Shown here: positions 50,272-61,058 of the stretch, one piece after another | How positions within the stretch are numbered: the first letter of the stretch is position 1 | How the letters are laid out: every line of letters starts with the position of its first letter | Assembly: GCF_019084045.1 (NCBI RefSeq) | Contig: NZ_JAHRED010000009.1 | Span: forward strand, 62,001-126,000 | From: Paeniglutamicibacter quisquiliarum | GTDB lineage: Bacteria > Actinomycetota > Actinomycetes > Actinomycetales > Micrococcaceae | Reading direction: 5' to 3' | Length of the DNA: 64,000 nucleotides | Made by a program: the position numbers and the translations under genes | Notes under the pieces: generated by a model | The model's input: the letters and a program-made list of their open reading frames with translations, nothing else | Told to the model about the DNA's origin: nothing | The model's database searches: none

Positions 50272-51975
50272 CTAGCGGCGGCGGCGCCGCCTGGTGCCGA
50301 ACATGCCGCGGAGCATTTCCCTTCCGAACACGTTTGCAGCCTGTAAGGCCATGTCAAGCAGGGGATTGTCGGGTTTCTGCGCCGGTGCCGGCGCCTTGGT
50401 CCGGCCACCGGGGGAACCCGTTGTGGCCACCGGCGGTTCGGCCTTGGTGTAGTCGGCCGCCCCCGGTTCCGGAGCGGAATTCGGGATTGACGACGGCCGG
50501 CCAAGAATGGATTCCTCGATGTGCCGTGCGGCGGCGTCGATGTCGGCCTGGGTCTGGCCGGGACCCGGGACCCGGGCGGCAACCGACCCTCCGGTGGGCA
50601 CCGGCGCCTCGGAGCCCGAGGTGGTGGCCCCGTTGAGCTTTTCGTAGGCCGATTCGCGGTCCACGCTCGTGCCGTAGACCTGCATCAGGGCGGAAGAACC
50701 GATGATCCCGGATACCACGTCGGGGGCGGAGGGGCCCATGGTGGATTCAGGGCTCCACATGCGCGTCCAGGCCACCGGGGTGGGGGCGCCCTTCTCGTTC
50801 ATGACAGTGACCACCGCTTCGCCGGTGCCCGCCTGCGTTAGCGCCTCGTCCAGGTCGTAGTCGCTGGTGGGGAACGTGGAGATCGTCGACTTCAGGGCCT
50901 TGGCGTCATCGGGGGTGAAGGCCCGCAGGGCATGCTGGATGCGGTTGGCCAGCTGTCCCAGCACGTCGCCGGGAACGTCCTTGGGCGTCTGGGTCACGAA
51001 GAACACGCCGACGCCCTTGGAGCGGATCAATCGGACGGTGGCCGTGATCGAGGTCAGGAAGGCCTTGGAGGCCCCGTTGAAGAGCAGGTGCGCCTCGTCG
51101 AGGAAGAACACCAGCTTGGGCTTCTCCGGGTCCCCGGCTTCGGGCAGTTCGGCAAAGAGGTCCGCCAGCAGCCAGATCATGAAGGTGGAAAAGAGCAGCG
51201 GCTTTTCCATGAGGGTCGGCAGTTCCAGGATGCTGATGACCCCGCGGCCGTCAGGCGCCTGGCGCAGGAGCTCGGCGGTGTCGAATTCCGGCTCGCCGAA
51301 AAACGACTCCATGCCCTGGGCCTGGAGGGTGACAAGCTCGCGCAGGATGACGCCGGCGGTCGCCTTGGACACGCCTCCCAGCCCCTCGAGTTCGTCCTTG
51401 CCTTCATCGCTGGTCAGGTGCTGGATGACCGCGCGCAGGTCCTTGAGGTCGTGGAGGTCCAGGTCCTTGGTGTCGGCGTAGTGGAAGATGAGCTGCAGGC
51501 AGGATTCCTGCGTTTCGTTCAACTCCATGATCCGCGAGAGCAGCAGGGGACCGAAGGAGGAGAGGGTAGCGCGGATCGGGGTTCCCTGCCCGTTGCCGCC
51601 CAGGGCGTAATACTCCACGGGGAAGGACTTGGCTTCCCATTTCATGCCGACCGAGGCGGTGCGGGCGGTGAGTTTTTCCGTCGGGGTCCCGGGCGTGGAA
51701 AGACCGGTGAGATCGCCCTTGATGTCTGCCAGGAAGACCGGAACCCCGTGGGCCGACAGCTGTTCGGCCATCAACTGCAGGGTAATGGTCTTGCCGGTGC
51801 CGGTGGCGCCTGCCACCAGGCCGTGCCGGTTCATCATCCGCAACGGCAGGCGGACCTGTGCCTCGGGGAAGAGCTGGCCATCGACCAGTGTTGCCCCCAG
51901 ATACACCGCCAACCCGTCAAAGGCATAACCTGCGCTGATGGATTCCACGTGCTGGGCTGTTGTCATCTTGGCCAT
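50272..51975 (-). CDS. HerA-like ATPase (DUF853 family)
   Basis: A 567-residue hexameric-type ATPase. Walker A is GATGTGKT (residues 56-63) and Walker B is LVFFLDEAHLLF near residue 300, followed by the sensor-like FFVTQTPKDVPGDVLGQLANRIQHALRAF region and a poorly conserved C-terminal tail rich in Pro, Ala and Gly that ends in a run of Arg. The central domain matches the DUF853/YjgR type. It may translocate DNA, but no nuclease partner (NurA) lies nearby. The ATG at 51975 has AGG about 8 bases upstream; 51981 is an alternative. Confidence 0.9.
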   Translation of the reverse strand: MAKMTTAQHVESISAGYAFDGLAVYLGATLVDGQLFPEAQVRLPLRMMNRHGLVAGATGTGKTITLQLMAEQLSAHGVPVFLADIKGDLTGLSTPGTPTEKLTARTASVGMKWEAKSFPVEYYALGGNGQGTPIRATLSSFGPLLLSRIMELNETQESCLQLIFHYADTKDLDLHDLKDLRAVIQHLTSDEGKDELEGLGGVSKATAGVILRELVTLQAQGMESFFGEPEFDTAELLRQAPDGRGVISILELPTLMEKPLLFSTFMIWLLADLFAELPEAGDPEKPKLVFFLDEAHLLFNGASKAFLTSITATVRLIRSKGVGVFFVTQTPKDVPGDVLGQLANRIQHALRAFTPDDAKALKSTISTFPTSDYDLDEALTQAGTGEAVVTVMNEKGAPTPVAWTRMWSPESTMGPSAPDVVSGIIGSSALMQVYGTSVDRESAYEKLNGATTSGSEAPVPTGGSVAARVPGPGQTQADIDAAARHIEESILGRPSSIPNSAPEPGAADYTKAEPPVATTGSPGGRTKAPAPAQKPDNPLLDMALQAANVFGREMLRGMFGTRRRRRR

Positions 51976-52049
51976 GACCATAGCCTACGGTCTGGATCGT
52001 GACAGTGGTGGTGGGCGCGCCAATTCTTTTTGGCAGCCAGGATGCGCAG

Positions 52050-52076
52050 GGCCCCGGGAGGAATGCTCCCGGGGCC
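52050..52076. terminator. Hairpin terminator between HerA-like and ABC genes
   Basis: GGCCCCGGGAG and CTCCCGGGGCC are perfect 11-base arms with a GAATG loop. It follows the amino acid ABC operon (transcribed leftward) and precedes the HerA-like gene. No T run on the relevant side. Confidence 0.65.
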
Positions 52077-52110
52077 GGCCGTCGTGGTTGCGGTGCGCTG
52101 CTCCGTGCCG

Positions 52111-52893
52111 CTAGAACGGGTTGAGCAGGCGGTGCACGAATTGCTGGGTGCGCTCGTTCTGCGGAGCCCGCAGCACGACCTCGGGGTGGCCGCGCTCTAC
52201 CACCACGCCCTGGTCCATGAAGACGACCTCGTCGGCGACCTCGCGGGCAAAGGCCAGTTCGTGGGTCACCAGGACCATGGTCCAGCCCTCGTCGGCCAAC
52301 TCCTTGATCACCTTCAGCACGTCTCCCACCAGTTCCGGGTCCAGCGCGGAGGTCGGCTCGTCAAAGAGCAGCAGCGAGGGCCGCAAGGCCAGCGCCCGGA
52401 CAATGCCGACCCGCTGCTGCTGCCCGCCGGAGAGCTGGTGCGGGTACTGGTCGCGCTTGGCTTCCAGCCCGACCCGCGCCAGCAGCACTTCCGCTTCGGC
52501 AACCGCCTCCTTGCGCTTGCGCCGCTGCACCTGGACCGGGCCCTCTATCACGTTCTCCAGCACCGTCATGTGGGGAAAGAGATTGTAGTTCTGGAAGACC
52601 ATGGCGCTGCGGGTGCGCAGGACCTGCGCCTGCTTTTGCGTCGTCCCGGAATCAAAGACCACGGCGGGCCCGTCGCTGAAGGCGACTTCGCCGCCGTCCG
52701 GGATCTCCAGGCCATTGAGGCAGCGCAGCACCGTCGTCTTGCCGGAACCCGAGGGACCGATCAGCGCAAGCACCTGTCCCTTGCCGATTTGCAGGTCGAT
52801 GGACTTGAGGACCTGGTGGTCCCCGAAGCTTTTCTGCAGGTCGGTCACCTTCAGCAGCGCGGGGGCATTCGTGCCGGGGCTAGTGTGCGACAT
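52111..52893 (-). CDS. Amino acid ABC transporter ATPase
   Basis: A 260-residue GlnQ/TcyN-type ATPase. Walker A is GPSGSGKTT, the signature is [15 protein letters not shown], and Walker B is [15 protein letters not shown]. The ATG at 52893 lies inside the end of the permease gene (14-base overlap), with AAGAAGG upstream. It powers the second polar amino acid importer of the window; gene order is binding protein, permease, ATPase on the minus strand. The sequence type is close to cystine transporters, but the substrate is not proven. Confidence 0.92.
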   Translation of the reverse strand: MSHTSPGTNAPALLKVTDLQKSFGDHQVLKSIDLQIGKGQVLALIGPSGSGKTTVLRCLNGLEIPDGGEVAFSDGPAVVFDSGTTQKQAQVLRTRSAMVFQNYNLFPHMTVLENVIEGPVQVQRRKRKEAVAEAEVLLARVGLEAKRDQYPHQLSGGQQQRVGIVRALALRPSLLLFDEPTSALDPELVGDVLKVIKELADEGWTMVLVTHELAFAREVADEVVFMDQGVVVERGHPEVVLRAPQNERTQQFVHRLLNPF

Positions 52894-53545
52894 AGCGGTC
52901 AAGCCTTCTTTCCAGTCGTGTCTGGCCGGCGGAGAGCACCAGGCAGACCACCCAATAGACCATGGCCGCCTCGATGTACACCAGCAGGAATTCCTGGCTG
53001 AAGGCGGCGATTTCCTGGGCCCTGCGGAACAGCTCGGTGAACAGGATCAGCGAGGCCAGGGAGGTGTCCTTGACCAGGGAGATGAAGGTGTTCGACAGCG
53101 GGGGCACCGACACCCTTGCGGCCTGCGGCAGGATCACCCGGCGCAGCGTGGTGGTGCGCGACATGCCGATGGTGTAGCCGGCCTCCCACTGGCCCTTGGC
53201 CACCGAGAGGATGGCCGCGCGGATCACTTCGGCCGCGTAGCCGCCCACGTTCAGCGAGAAGGCGATGACGGCGCTGGGCCAGGGGTCCAGGGTTACCCCG
53301 ATGGACGGCAAACCGAAGAAGATCACGAAAAGCTGCACCAGCAGCGGGGTCCCGCGGATCACAGAGATGTAGGCGCGGGCGATGAACGAGACCACCGGGT
53401 TGCGGCTCAGCCGCATCAGCGCCACGACCAGCGCGATCGCCAGGCCGATGGCGAAGCTCAGCAGCGACAGGGGAATGGTCCCGACCAGCCCTCCCTGGAC
53501 GATGGGCCAAAGCGAACTGCCGACAAGCTCCCAATCGACATCCAT
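52880..53545 (-). CDS. Amino acid ABC transporter permease
   Basis: A 221-residue permease of the TcyB/GlnP type with about five helices. YISVIRGTPLLVQLFVIFFGLP and the EAA loop WEAGYTIGMSRTTTLRRVILPQA are typical. It probably works as a homodimer. The ATG at 53545 follows the binding protein by 66 bases. The closeness to cystine-type permeases suggests a sulphur amino acid, an inference only. Confidence 0.92.
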   Translation of the reverse strand: MDVDWELVGSSLWPIVQGGLVGTIPLSLLSFAIGLAIALVVALMRLSRNPVVSFIARAYISVIRGTPLLVQLFVIFFGLPSIGVTLDPWPSAVIAFSLNVGGYAAEVIRAAILSVAKGQWEAGYTIGMSRTTTLRRVILPQAARVSVPPLSNTFISLVKDTSLASLILFTELFRRAQEIAAFSQEFLLVYIEAAMVYWVVCLVLSAGQTRLERRLDRYVAH

Positions 53546-53611
53546 GGGCAGTACTCCTTTGCAAGGTGGGGTCGCGGGCCGCAGGGATGCGGCCCGCGGC
53601 GATGCCGGGTA

Positions 53612-54433
53612 CTACTTGGTGACGTCGGCCCCGAAGTACTTCTCGGAGATCTTGGCCAGGGTGCCGTCCGCGGCGAGCTCGTCCAGGGCCTTGTCCACGG
53701 CCTTGACCAGGTCGTCGCTGCCCTGGCGGAATGTCACGGCACTGAGTGACTTGTCGGTGGTTTCTGCGGCGATCTTGATGCCGTCGTCCTGCTTGGTCTT
53801 CTGCGAATCCAGGTAAGTCAGCTTGTCGTTGATGGTGGCATCCACGCGACCTTGCTTCAGCAGCGTGATGGCCTGGGCCCACCCTTCCACGGCTTCGACA
53901 TTGGCCCCCGAGTCCTTGGCCAGCGTGTTCCAGTTGCTCGTCAGCGACTGGGCGGTGGTCTTGCCCTTCAGGTCCGCGAAGGAGGAAATATCGCTGTTCC
54001 CGGCCTCGGTCACGATGACGCCGGTGCTCACGGTGTAGGGCTTGGAGAATTCGTACTTGGCCTCACGCTCCGGGGTTATGGAGACCTGGTTGGCGATGAC
54101 GTCGAAGCGTCCCGCCTCCAGCCCGGCAAAGATCGCGTCCCACTGGGATTCCTCGAACTTGGGCTCAACGCCGAGCTTTTGGGCCACGGCAGTCACGATT
54201 TCCACGTCGAAGCCGGTCAATGCGCCGGTCCCGCCCTCGTGGAAGGAGAACGGCTTGTAGGTGCCTTCGGTGCCGACCTTCAGGACACCCGCGTCCTGGA
54301 CCTGCTTCAGGGTCAGGCCGGTGGCGGTTCCGGTGGCCGCCGGCGATCCCGAGGGCTCGGTCGAGCCGCCGCATCCGGTGGCAGCCAGGGCGAGCACTGC
54401 CGTTGTCATTAAGGCGATGATTTGACGTTTCAT
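53612..54433 (-). CDS. Amino acid ABC transporter, substrate-binding lipoprotein
   Basis: A 273-residue SBP_bac_3-type lipoprotein. The lipobox Ala-Thr-Gly-Cys ends at residue 21. The mature fold has LKVGTEGTYKPFSFHEGGTGALTGFDVEI, FDVIANQVSITPEREAKYEFSKPY and the loop EAGNSDISSFADLKGKTTAQ, strongly resembling cystine/diaminopimelate binding proteins. It is the first gene of the importer operon. AAAGGACC precedes the ATG. Different from the importer in the Rieske cluster. Confidence 0.93.
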   Translation of the reverse strand: MKRQIIALMTTAVLALAATGCGGSTEPSGSPAATGTATGLTLKQVQDAGVLKVGTEGTYKPFSFHEGGTGALTGFDVEIVTAVAQKLGVEPKFEESQWDAIFAGLEAGRFDVIANQVSITPEREAKYEFSKPYTVSTGVIVTEAGNSDISSFADLKGKTTAQSLTSNWNTLAKDSGANVEAVEGWAQAITLLKQGRVDATINDKLTYLDSQKTKQDDGIKIAAETTDKSLSAVTFRQGSDDLVKAVDKALDELAADGTLAKISEKYFGADVTK

Positions 54434-54620
54434 GGGAAACGGTCCTTTCGGTGGCGATTGTTCAAGCGCCGGCGGGGGGAGCGGGTCCCTTGGGGCAAGG
54501 GGCCGCGTTCCGCGTGGCCAAATGAATCCTGATCAGACGCTAACACGGAGGTGGGGCTGGCATAAGCCTTTTATTCCCCCGTGCGTCGAAGGGCCGTCCA
54601 AACCGGCCGATCCGTATCGC

Positions 54621-55547
54621 TCAGGCCAGCAGCAGGGGAATGAACATCATGGCCGGGACGGCGACGATGGTGGTGAGCAGGACGGTGTCCTTGGCGAGCA
54701 CCACGCCGCGCTCGTAGCGCGAGGCGGTCACGAAGATGTTTTGGGCGGTGGGAAGTGCCGCCATGATCACCGCGACAAACACGGCGTCGCTATCCAGTCG
54801 GAAGAGCCAAACCGACAGGGCCCAGGCAATGACGGGCTGGAAGAACAGCTTCATGCCCGTGGCCAGCAGCGTGTCGGCTCGCCGCCCGCCCGAGGCCTCT
54901 AAGGGCTTGGATCCAACGAGGGAAATGCCGAAGGCAATGAGCATGGCCGGAATGGAGGCGCCGGCGATCAACTCGATCGGGTCGGCCAGCGGCTGGGGGA
55001 GCGTCAAATCGAACAGCGCGCACACCAACCCGGCCAGCGAACCGACGATCATCGGGTTCTTCAGCGTCTGGACCAACATGGAAAACACGGTGGTGCGGTG
55101 CCTGGAGGTGCTGGCGTCCAGGATCGCCAGGCACACCGGGGAGAACAACGCCAGCTGCCACAGGATCACCGGCGCCGCATGTGCCATGTCCCCTAGGACG
55201 TAGAGGGCGATGGGCAGCCCGAGGTTTGCCGAGTTCACCGTGGAGGCACTCATCGCGCCAATGGTCGACTCGGTCAGGTCGCGGCGCAGCCACCATCGGG
55301 TAACCAGCACGAAGACGACGGCCGTGGCCAGGGACGACATCGCCGCAACTCCCAGGAAGGGGCCAAGCACCGAAGCGGGATCCGACTCCGCCAGGGTGGT
55401 GAACAACAGTGCGGGGCTGGCCACGAAGAAGGTCAGGCGGTTCAGCACATACCGGGCGTTTTCCCCCAGCACGCCGCTTCGACCGACGAAGTAACCCACG
55501 ACGATGACCGTCCACACCACGGCAAAACCAGAGAGTACGCCATTCAT
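54621..55547 (-). CDS. Auxin efflux carrier (AEC) family transporter
   Basis: A 308-residue membrane protein with about ten helices in two five-helix halves, as in the AEC/BART family. The first half has FVASPALLFTTLAE and the later ASTVNSANLGLPIALY and GASIPAMLIAFGISL segments carry the conserved Asn and Pro. Members export malate, malonate or auxin-like acids. ATG at 55547 is favoured because it puts the first helix at residue 6. The tRNA-Gly lies on the same strand upstream (about 100 bases). No partner gene suggests the substrate. Confidence 0.88.
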   Translation of the reverse strand: MNGVLSGFAVVWTVIVVGYFVGRSGVLGENARYVLNRLTFFVASPALLFTTLAESDPASVLGPFLGVAAMSSLATAVVFVLVTRWWLRRDLTESTIGAMSASTVNSANLGLPIALYVLGDMAHAAPVILWQLALFSPVCLAILDASTSRHRTTVFSMLVQTLKNPMIVGSLAGLVCALFDLTLPQPLADPIELIAGASIPAMLIAFGISLVGSKPLEASGGRRADTLLATGMKLFFQPVIAWALSVWLFRLDSDAVFVAVIMAALPTAQNIFVTASRYERGVVLAKDTVLLTTIVAVPAMMFIPLLLA

Positions 55548-55608
55548 TGGACTCGGATTCCCACTTTCCCCTATTCGGCGCACCGCACCGAGGGGTGCCC
55601 CTTAACGC

Positions 55609-55639
55609 ATTGGGACCCGGCCGCAGGCCGGGTCCCAAT
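55609..55639 (-). terminator. Terminator after tRNA-Gly
   Basis: ATTGGGACCCGGCC (55609-55622) pairs perfectly with GGCCGGGTCCCAAT (55626-55639) around GCA. It lies 10 bases beyond the tRNA 3' end in the direction of transcription. No T run follows. Confidence 0.75.
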
Positions 55640-55648
55640 TTCATAGCG

Positions 55649-55719
55649 AGCGGGCGACGGGAATCGAACCCGCGTGTCCAGCTTGGGAAGCTGGCGCTCT
55701 ACCATTGAGCTACGCCCGC
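55649..55719 (-). tRNA. tRNA-Gly (anticodon CCC)
   Basis: The 71-base minus-strand sequence folds into a complete cloverleaf. The acceptor stem GCGGGCG pairs with CGCCCGC; the D-arm is GCTC/GAGC; the anticodon stem CCAGC/GCTGG closes a TTCCCAA loop, so the anticodon is CCC reading GGG; the T-arm has GCGGG, loop TTCGATT, and CCCGT. The discriminator is T, and CCA is not encoded. Confidence 0.95.
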
Positions 55720-55807
55720 AGTGCTCCGGGAAGCCTATTGGCGTCCCGGGCAAAAAACAGCATATCCCAAAGTGGGGTGCCAAAACCTAATCGGGAATCC
55801 CGGCGCG

Positions 55808-56995
55808 TCAAAAAGCGACGTCGGGTGCCGGCGACGCCTTGGGCATGAACGGCCTGGCCAGCGGCTCGGCCAGGCGGGCCGCCACCGGCCCCAGGACCGC
55901 CAACAGCAGCACGTAGGCCGTTGCCAGCGCGGCAAGTTCGCCGGTGATGGCACCGGAGGCCACGGCCAGTCCGGCAATGACAATGGAAAACTCGCCGCGG
56001 GCGATCAGCGCGACACCGGCGCGGACCCGTCCCGGTATCCCGATGCCGGCCCGCTTTGCCGCCCAGACCCCGGTGGCGACCTTCGTCAACGAGGTGACGA
56101 TGGCCAACAAGATGGCCATCGGCAGGACCGCGGGAATGCTGGTCGGATCGGTGTTCAGCCCGAAGACCACAAAGAACATGGCGGCAAAAAGGTCCCTCAG
56201 CGGTTCAAGCACCTTGGTTGCCGAGTGCGCGGTCGACCCGGAAATGGCAATGCCGAGCATGAAGGCGCCCACCGCCGCGGAGACCTGCAGCGCCGATGCC
56301 AGCCCCGCGACCAGCAACGCCGCCCCGATGAGCTTGAGCAGGAAGTTTTCCCGGTCCGAGGAATGGATCAGCCGCGAAATCTGCGGCCCGAAGCGCAACG
56401 CGGCCAACAGCACCAGCGTGATGGTGCCCATCGCAATGCCCACCGCACGCAAACCGCCCAGAAATCCGAGCCCGGCCAGGGTGGCGGTGAGCACCGGCAG
56501 GTAGATGGCCATGGCGAGGTCCTCGAGCACCAGGATGGAAAGCACCACCGGGGTCTCGCGGTTGCCCAGCCTGCCCAGGTCGGAGAGCACCTTGGCGATG
56601 ATGCCGGAGGACGACACGTAGGTGACGCCGCCAAGGACCAAGGCCCCGGTGACGCCCCAGCCCATGATCAGTGCCAGCCCGGCTCCCGGGGTGAAATTCA
56701 GGACCAGGTCAACGACTCCCGCGAGCCACGAACTTTTCAGCCCAGTGACAAGCTCGCGGGCGGTGTATTCCAGCCCCAGCATGAGCAGGAGCAGGATCAC
56801 CCCGATTTCGCTGGCGATCTCCCCGAACTCCGAAACCCCGGCCAGGTTGACCACGCCACCGCTGCCAAAGAGCAGGCCGCCGAGCAGATACAACGGAACC
56901 GGTGACATCCCGATTCGTGCTGCCAGGCGTCCCAGCAGGCCAAGCCCCAAGAAAACGGCGCCGAGCTCAACGAGTATTAGCGCAGTGCCGTGCAT
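55808..56995 (-). CDS. CPA2 family K+/H+ antiporter, KhtU/KefB-like
   Basis: A 395-residue antiporter with about twelve helices (LGLGLLGRLAARIGMSPVPLYLLGGLLFG and the conserved VSSSGIIAKVL, DLAMAIYLPVL, GARGEFS-like segment near LIARGEFSIVIAG). It lacks the cytoplasmic RCK domain of KefB, which is supplied by the separate gene just upstream. It would exchange K+ (or Na+) for H+ to manage turgor or pH. It starts 17 bases after the small RCK_C gene stop, so the two form an operon. Confidence 0.9.
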   Translation of the reverse strand: MHGTALILVELGAVFLGLGLLGRLAARIGMSPVPLYLLGGLLFGSGGVVNLAGVSEFGEIASEIGVILLLLMLGLEYTARELVTGLKSSWLAGVVDLVLNFTPGAGLALIMGWGVTGALVLGGVTYVSSSGIIAKVLSDLGRLGNRETPVVLSILVLEDLAMAIYLPVLTATLAGLGFLGGLRAVGIAMGTITLVLLAALRFGPQISRLIHSSDRENFLLKLIGAALLVAGLASALQVSAAVGAFMLGIAISGSTAHSATKVLEPLRDLFAAMFFVVFGLNTDPTSIPAVLPMAILLAIVTSLTKVATGVWAAKRAGIGIPGRVRAGVALIARGEFSIVIAGLAVASGAITGELAALATAYVLLLAVLGPVAARLAEPLARPFMPKASPAPDVAF

Positions 56996-57012
56996 GAACC
57001 GTGCACCTCCCC

Positions 57013-57495
57013 TTAGCCGTCGTTGATCAGGTGCGCTGCGTTTTCCAGCCCTGCGGAGGTGCCGACAATGATCAGGACGTCCCCCCCATTGAGCTCAAAA
57101 TCGGGTGTGGGGGAGGGGAACACCTTTCCGCTGCGGGAAATGGCGACAACAGAGGTTCCCGTACGGGTCCGCAGGCGGGTGTCGCCCAGGGTCTGGTTGA
57201 CGTAGGGGCTCTCGTGGCTCAGGACGAATTGCTGGGTGTTGACCCCGGGCAGGTCGCGATGTTGGTCCGTCAGCTGGGTCACCAGCTGCGGGGCGCCGAG
57301 CATGGCACCGATGGCGCCGGCTTCCTCAACGCTCAACGGAATGGACGCGGCGCAGGCGTCGGGGTCATCGCGCTGGGAAATGATCAACTGCATGGTTCCA
57401 TCACGCAGGATCACCACGCCCACCCGGCGCCCTGACGCGAGGATTATTTCGCGACGGACGCCGAGCCCGGGCAACGACGTATCTTCAAAATCCAT
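57013..57495 (-). CDS. TrkA_C/RCK_C-domain regulatory subunit, KhtT-like
   Basis: A 160-residue protein. The C-terminal half (about residues 78-158, LGDTRLRTRTGTSVVAISRSGKVFPSPTPDFELNGGDVLIIVGT) is a TrkA_C/RCK_C domain; in Bacillus KhtT and its relatives it binds c-di-AMP and controls the antiporter KhtU. The N-terminal half is of the KhtT type (LGVRREIILASGRRVGVVILRDG). The gene lies just before the CPA2 antiporter in the same direction, the known KhtTU arrangement. Ligand control is inferred from the family. Confidence 0.9.
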   Translation of the reverse strand: MDFEDTSLPGLGVRREIILASGRRVGVVILRDGTMQLIISQRDDPDACAASIPLSVEEAGAIGAMLGAPQLVTQLTDQHRDLPGVNTQQFVLSHESPYVNQTLGDTRLRTRTGTSVVAISRSGKVFPSPTPDFELNGGDVLIIVGTSAGLENAAHLINDG

Positions 57496-57556
57496 GCTCC
57501 CACTCTAGTCCGCAGGACACGCAAAACGGAGGCACGGATACGGCGACGGGGCAGGG

Positions 57557-58060
57557 TTACTTGTTTCCCTCGCCGGAGGGCTTCTTCAGCGTTCCGTCGA
57601 GGTTGAATTCCTCCCGGATGGTCCTCACCCCGGCGGCATCGATTTCAAAGCACAGCTCATGCCCGGGGTTGATGACCAGCCCGGTGTCCTGCAGCGAGCG
57701 GACGACTGTCCCGCCGAGCACCTGGACGCCATACGGGGCGACGTCGATGTAGGCGCCGGGGATCCGGGCCAGATGCGTGAACAGGGCGATCACCGGTTCG
57801 CCCGAGGCGTTCTGCAAGATCATCGGCTGGGCATTCGTGGCCTCGCCGGCGACCTCCTCGCGACTGAGGAAATATACTTCCGAGTTCATCAACGAGGCGA
57901 TGACTTGGCCGTTGAGGGCGGGGTCGTTCTGTGCAGCACGGATCATCATTTCAAAATGGGTGGCCGGTTCATTGCCGGTAACCGTCGGCTCGATGCCCAA
58001 GGCAGCCTGGATGTCGTCGGTGCCTGCGGTGGACTTGGCTTGCTGGTTCTCTTCACTCAT
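57557..58060 (-). CDS. SseB-family protein
   Basis: A 167-residue protein with SseB N-terminal-domain features (SEVYFLSREE near residue 63, EPVIALFTHLARIP, LVINPGHELCFEID). SseB-like proteins in actinobacteria are of unknown function. The ATG at 58060 is preceded by a weak GGGTGC; the gene ends just before the KhtT-like gene by 61 bases on the same strand. The fumarase gene is divergent. Confidence 0.85.
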   Translation of the reverse strand: MSEENQQAKSTAGTDDIQAALGIEPTVTGNEPATHFEMMIRAAQNDPALNGQVIASLMNSEVYFLSREEVAGEATNAQPMILQNASGEPVIALFTHLARIPGAYIDVAPYGVQVLGGTVVRSLQDTGLVINPGHELCFEIDAAGVRTIREEFNLDGTLKKPSGEGNK

Positions 58061-58169
58061 GCACCCAAGCATGTCTACATTGCGCCCGTCGGCGCAACCC
58101 GATGTCTGGTTGTTCGCCCAACCGTCCTAAACTAGGGGGAAACGAATTGAATCTTTTGCAAGGAAGCCC

Positions 58170-59876
<1,707 letters not shown>

Positions 59877-59897
59877 GCCGCGGCAGGAAAAATCCCC

Positions 59898-59943
59898 AAG
59901 GCATCGGATGATGCGGGCGCAAACCCGCATCATCCGATGCCTT
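59898..59943 (+). terminator. Strong terminator after fumarase
   Basis: The arms 59898-59917 and 59924-59943 are perfectly complementary over 20 bases around CGCAAA, and the right arm runs into TTTTT. A textbook rho-independent terminator. Confidence 0.95.
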
Positions 59944-60048
59944 TTTGCTGCGTCGTGCCGTGCCTTGGGCCCGTCGTCGGGGCGCCATACTACGTGAATT
60001 GCGGCGCACACCGTGGCCGGAATTCGGGTGGGGTGCCGGGGCTACTCG

Positions 60049-60882
60049 CTAGCGCGCGAAGTCGAAGCCGATCGACCAGTCGCGATAGGGCGGCAGGAAC
60101 CGCAGGATCAGCAGCGATTCGCGCTGTTTCTTGATCTCGGCCGCGGTGGGCGGCTTGACCTTGGACGCCTTGACGAGGGCAGCGTGGAAGGCCTCGAAGG
60201 TCTCGGCCTTGGACTTCTCCATGGCCTTTGCCTGGTCGACCCCGATAAAGCGCAGATGCCACGGCTCGTACTTGTAGCCTGTCACCTTTTCGCCGTCGGA
60301 CGGGTATCGAATGATGAAGCCAAAGTCAGCCGCGTTCGCAGCCAGCCATTTTCCGCCATCGGTTTCGCCGAAGCAGGCCTTGAGGTCGCACACGCCACTG
60401 CTGAGCCCCAGGTCCGCAGCCAGTCCGAGCTGGTGTTCACTGGTTCCGGCCGGGGCGGAAATCCGGGTGGCGTAGTCGGTGCCGTAGCGCGCCTTGTATC
60501 CGTTGAACAGGGCGATCTGCCGGTCGTAGGAACGGTACGCGCTGAGCACGCTCAGCGACTGGGCGTCCTTGCGAGAGGCCTTGAGCAGTTTCTCGAGTGC
60601 CGTTGCCGCATCCTTGCGCAATTCCATCCCGGTGCCGGACACCGTCCGCAGGTCCTTCGGCTTGTAGTTCGCGGGATCCAAGGGATGGTCCCTGCTCACC
60701 AGGGCGAGGTAGGAATCCTGGTCCTTCGTCAGTTCATCGGTGGTCGGTGCCTTCAACCGCGTTTCGGCGCGCACCTGCATGGCCGCGGCGTCCACGGGGG
60801 CGGCCTGCGCGGCGAGCGGGGCCGCCAGCACGAGGGCGGAGCCCAACAGGATGGCGGGAAGGCCGGCACGAAACAAAGACAC
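60049..60882 (-). CDS. D-alanyl-D-alanine carboxypeptidase, VanY (M15) type
   Basis: A 277-residue exported peptidase with a signal peptide (hydrophobic run to about residue 26, ending AAQA). The M15B/VanY motif is complete: SAYRSYDRQIALFNGYKARYG, GTSEHQLGLAADLG with the zinc-binding His and Asp, and YEPWHLRFIG with the catalytic Glu and third ligand His. It trims D-Ala from peptidoglycan stem peptides. GTG at 60882 follows AAGGGAC. It is divergent from dcd. Confidence 0.92.
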   Translation of the reverse strand: MSLFRAGLPAILLGSALVLAAPLAAQAAPVDAAAMQVRAETRLKAPTTDELTKDQDSYLALVSRDHPLDPANYKPKDLRTVSGTGMELRKDAATALEKLLKASRKDAQSLSVLSAYRSYDRQIALFNGYKARYGTDYATRISAPAGTSEHQLGLAADLGLSSGVCDLKACFGETDGGKWLAANAADFGFIIRYPSDGEKVTGYKYEPWHLRFIGVDQAKAMEKSKAETFEAFHAALVKASKVKPPTAAEIKKQRESLLILRFLPPYRDWSIGFDFAR

Positions 60883-61058
60883 GATGTCCCTTCGGGAAAA
60901 CTGGATGGAGCCCTTTCAGGATAACCGCAGACCGCGTGATTCCGCCCATGCCAAGCGGGTGCATATTCCCGTAGGCAGCCCGCGCTCGGCCGGTCGCCAC
61001 CCATCCACCCAGGACTCCGATGCCGGAACCACGCGCCAAATGGGATATTTTGGGTACT

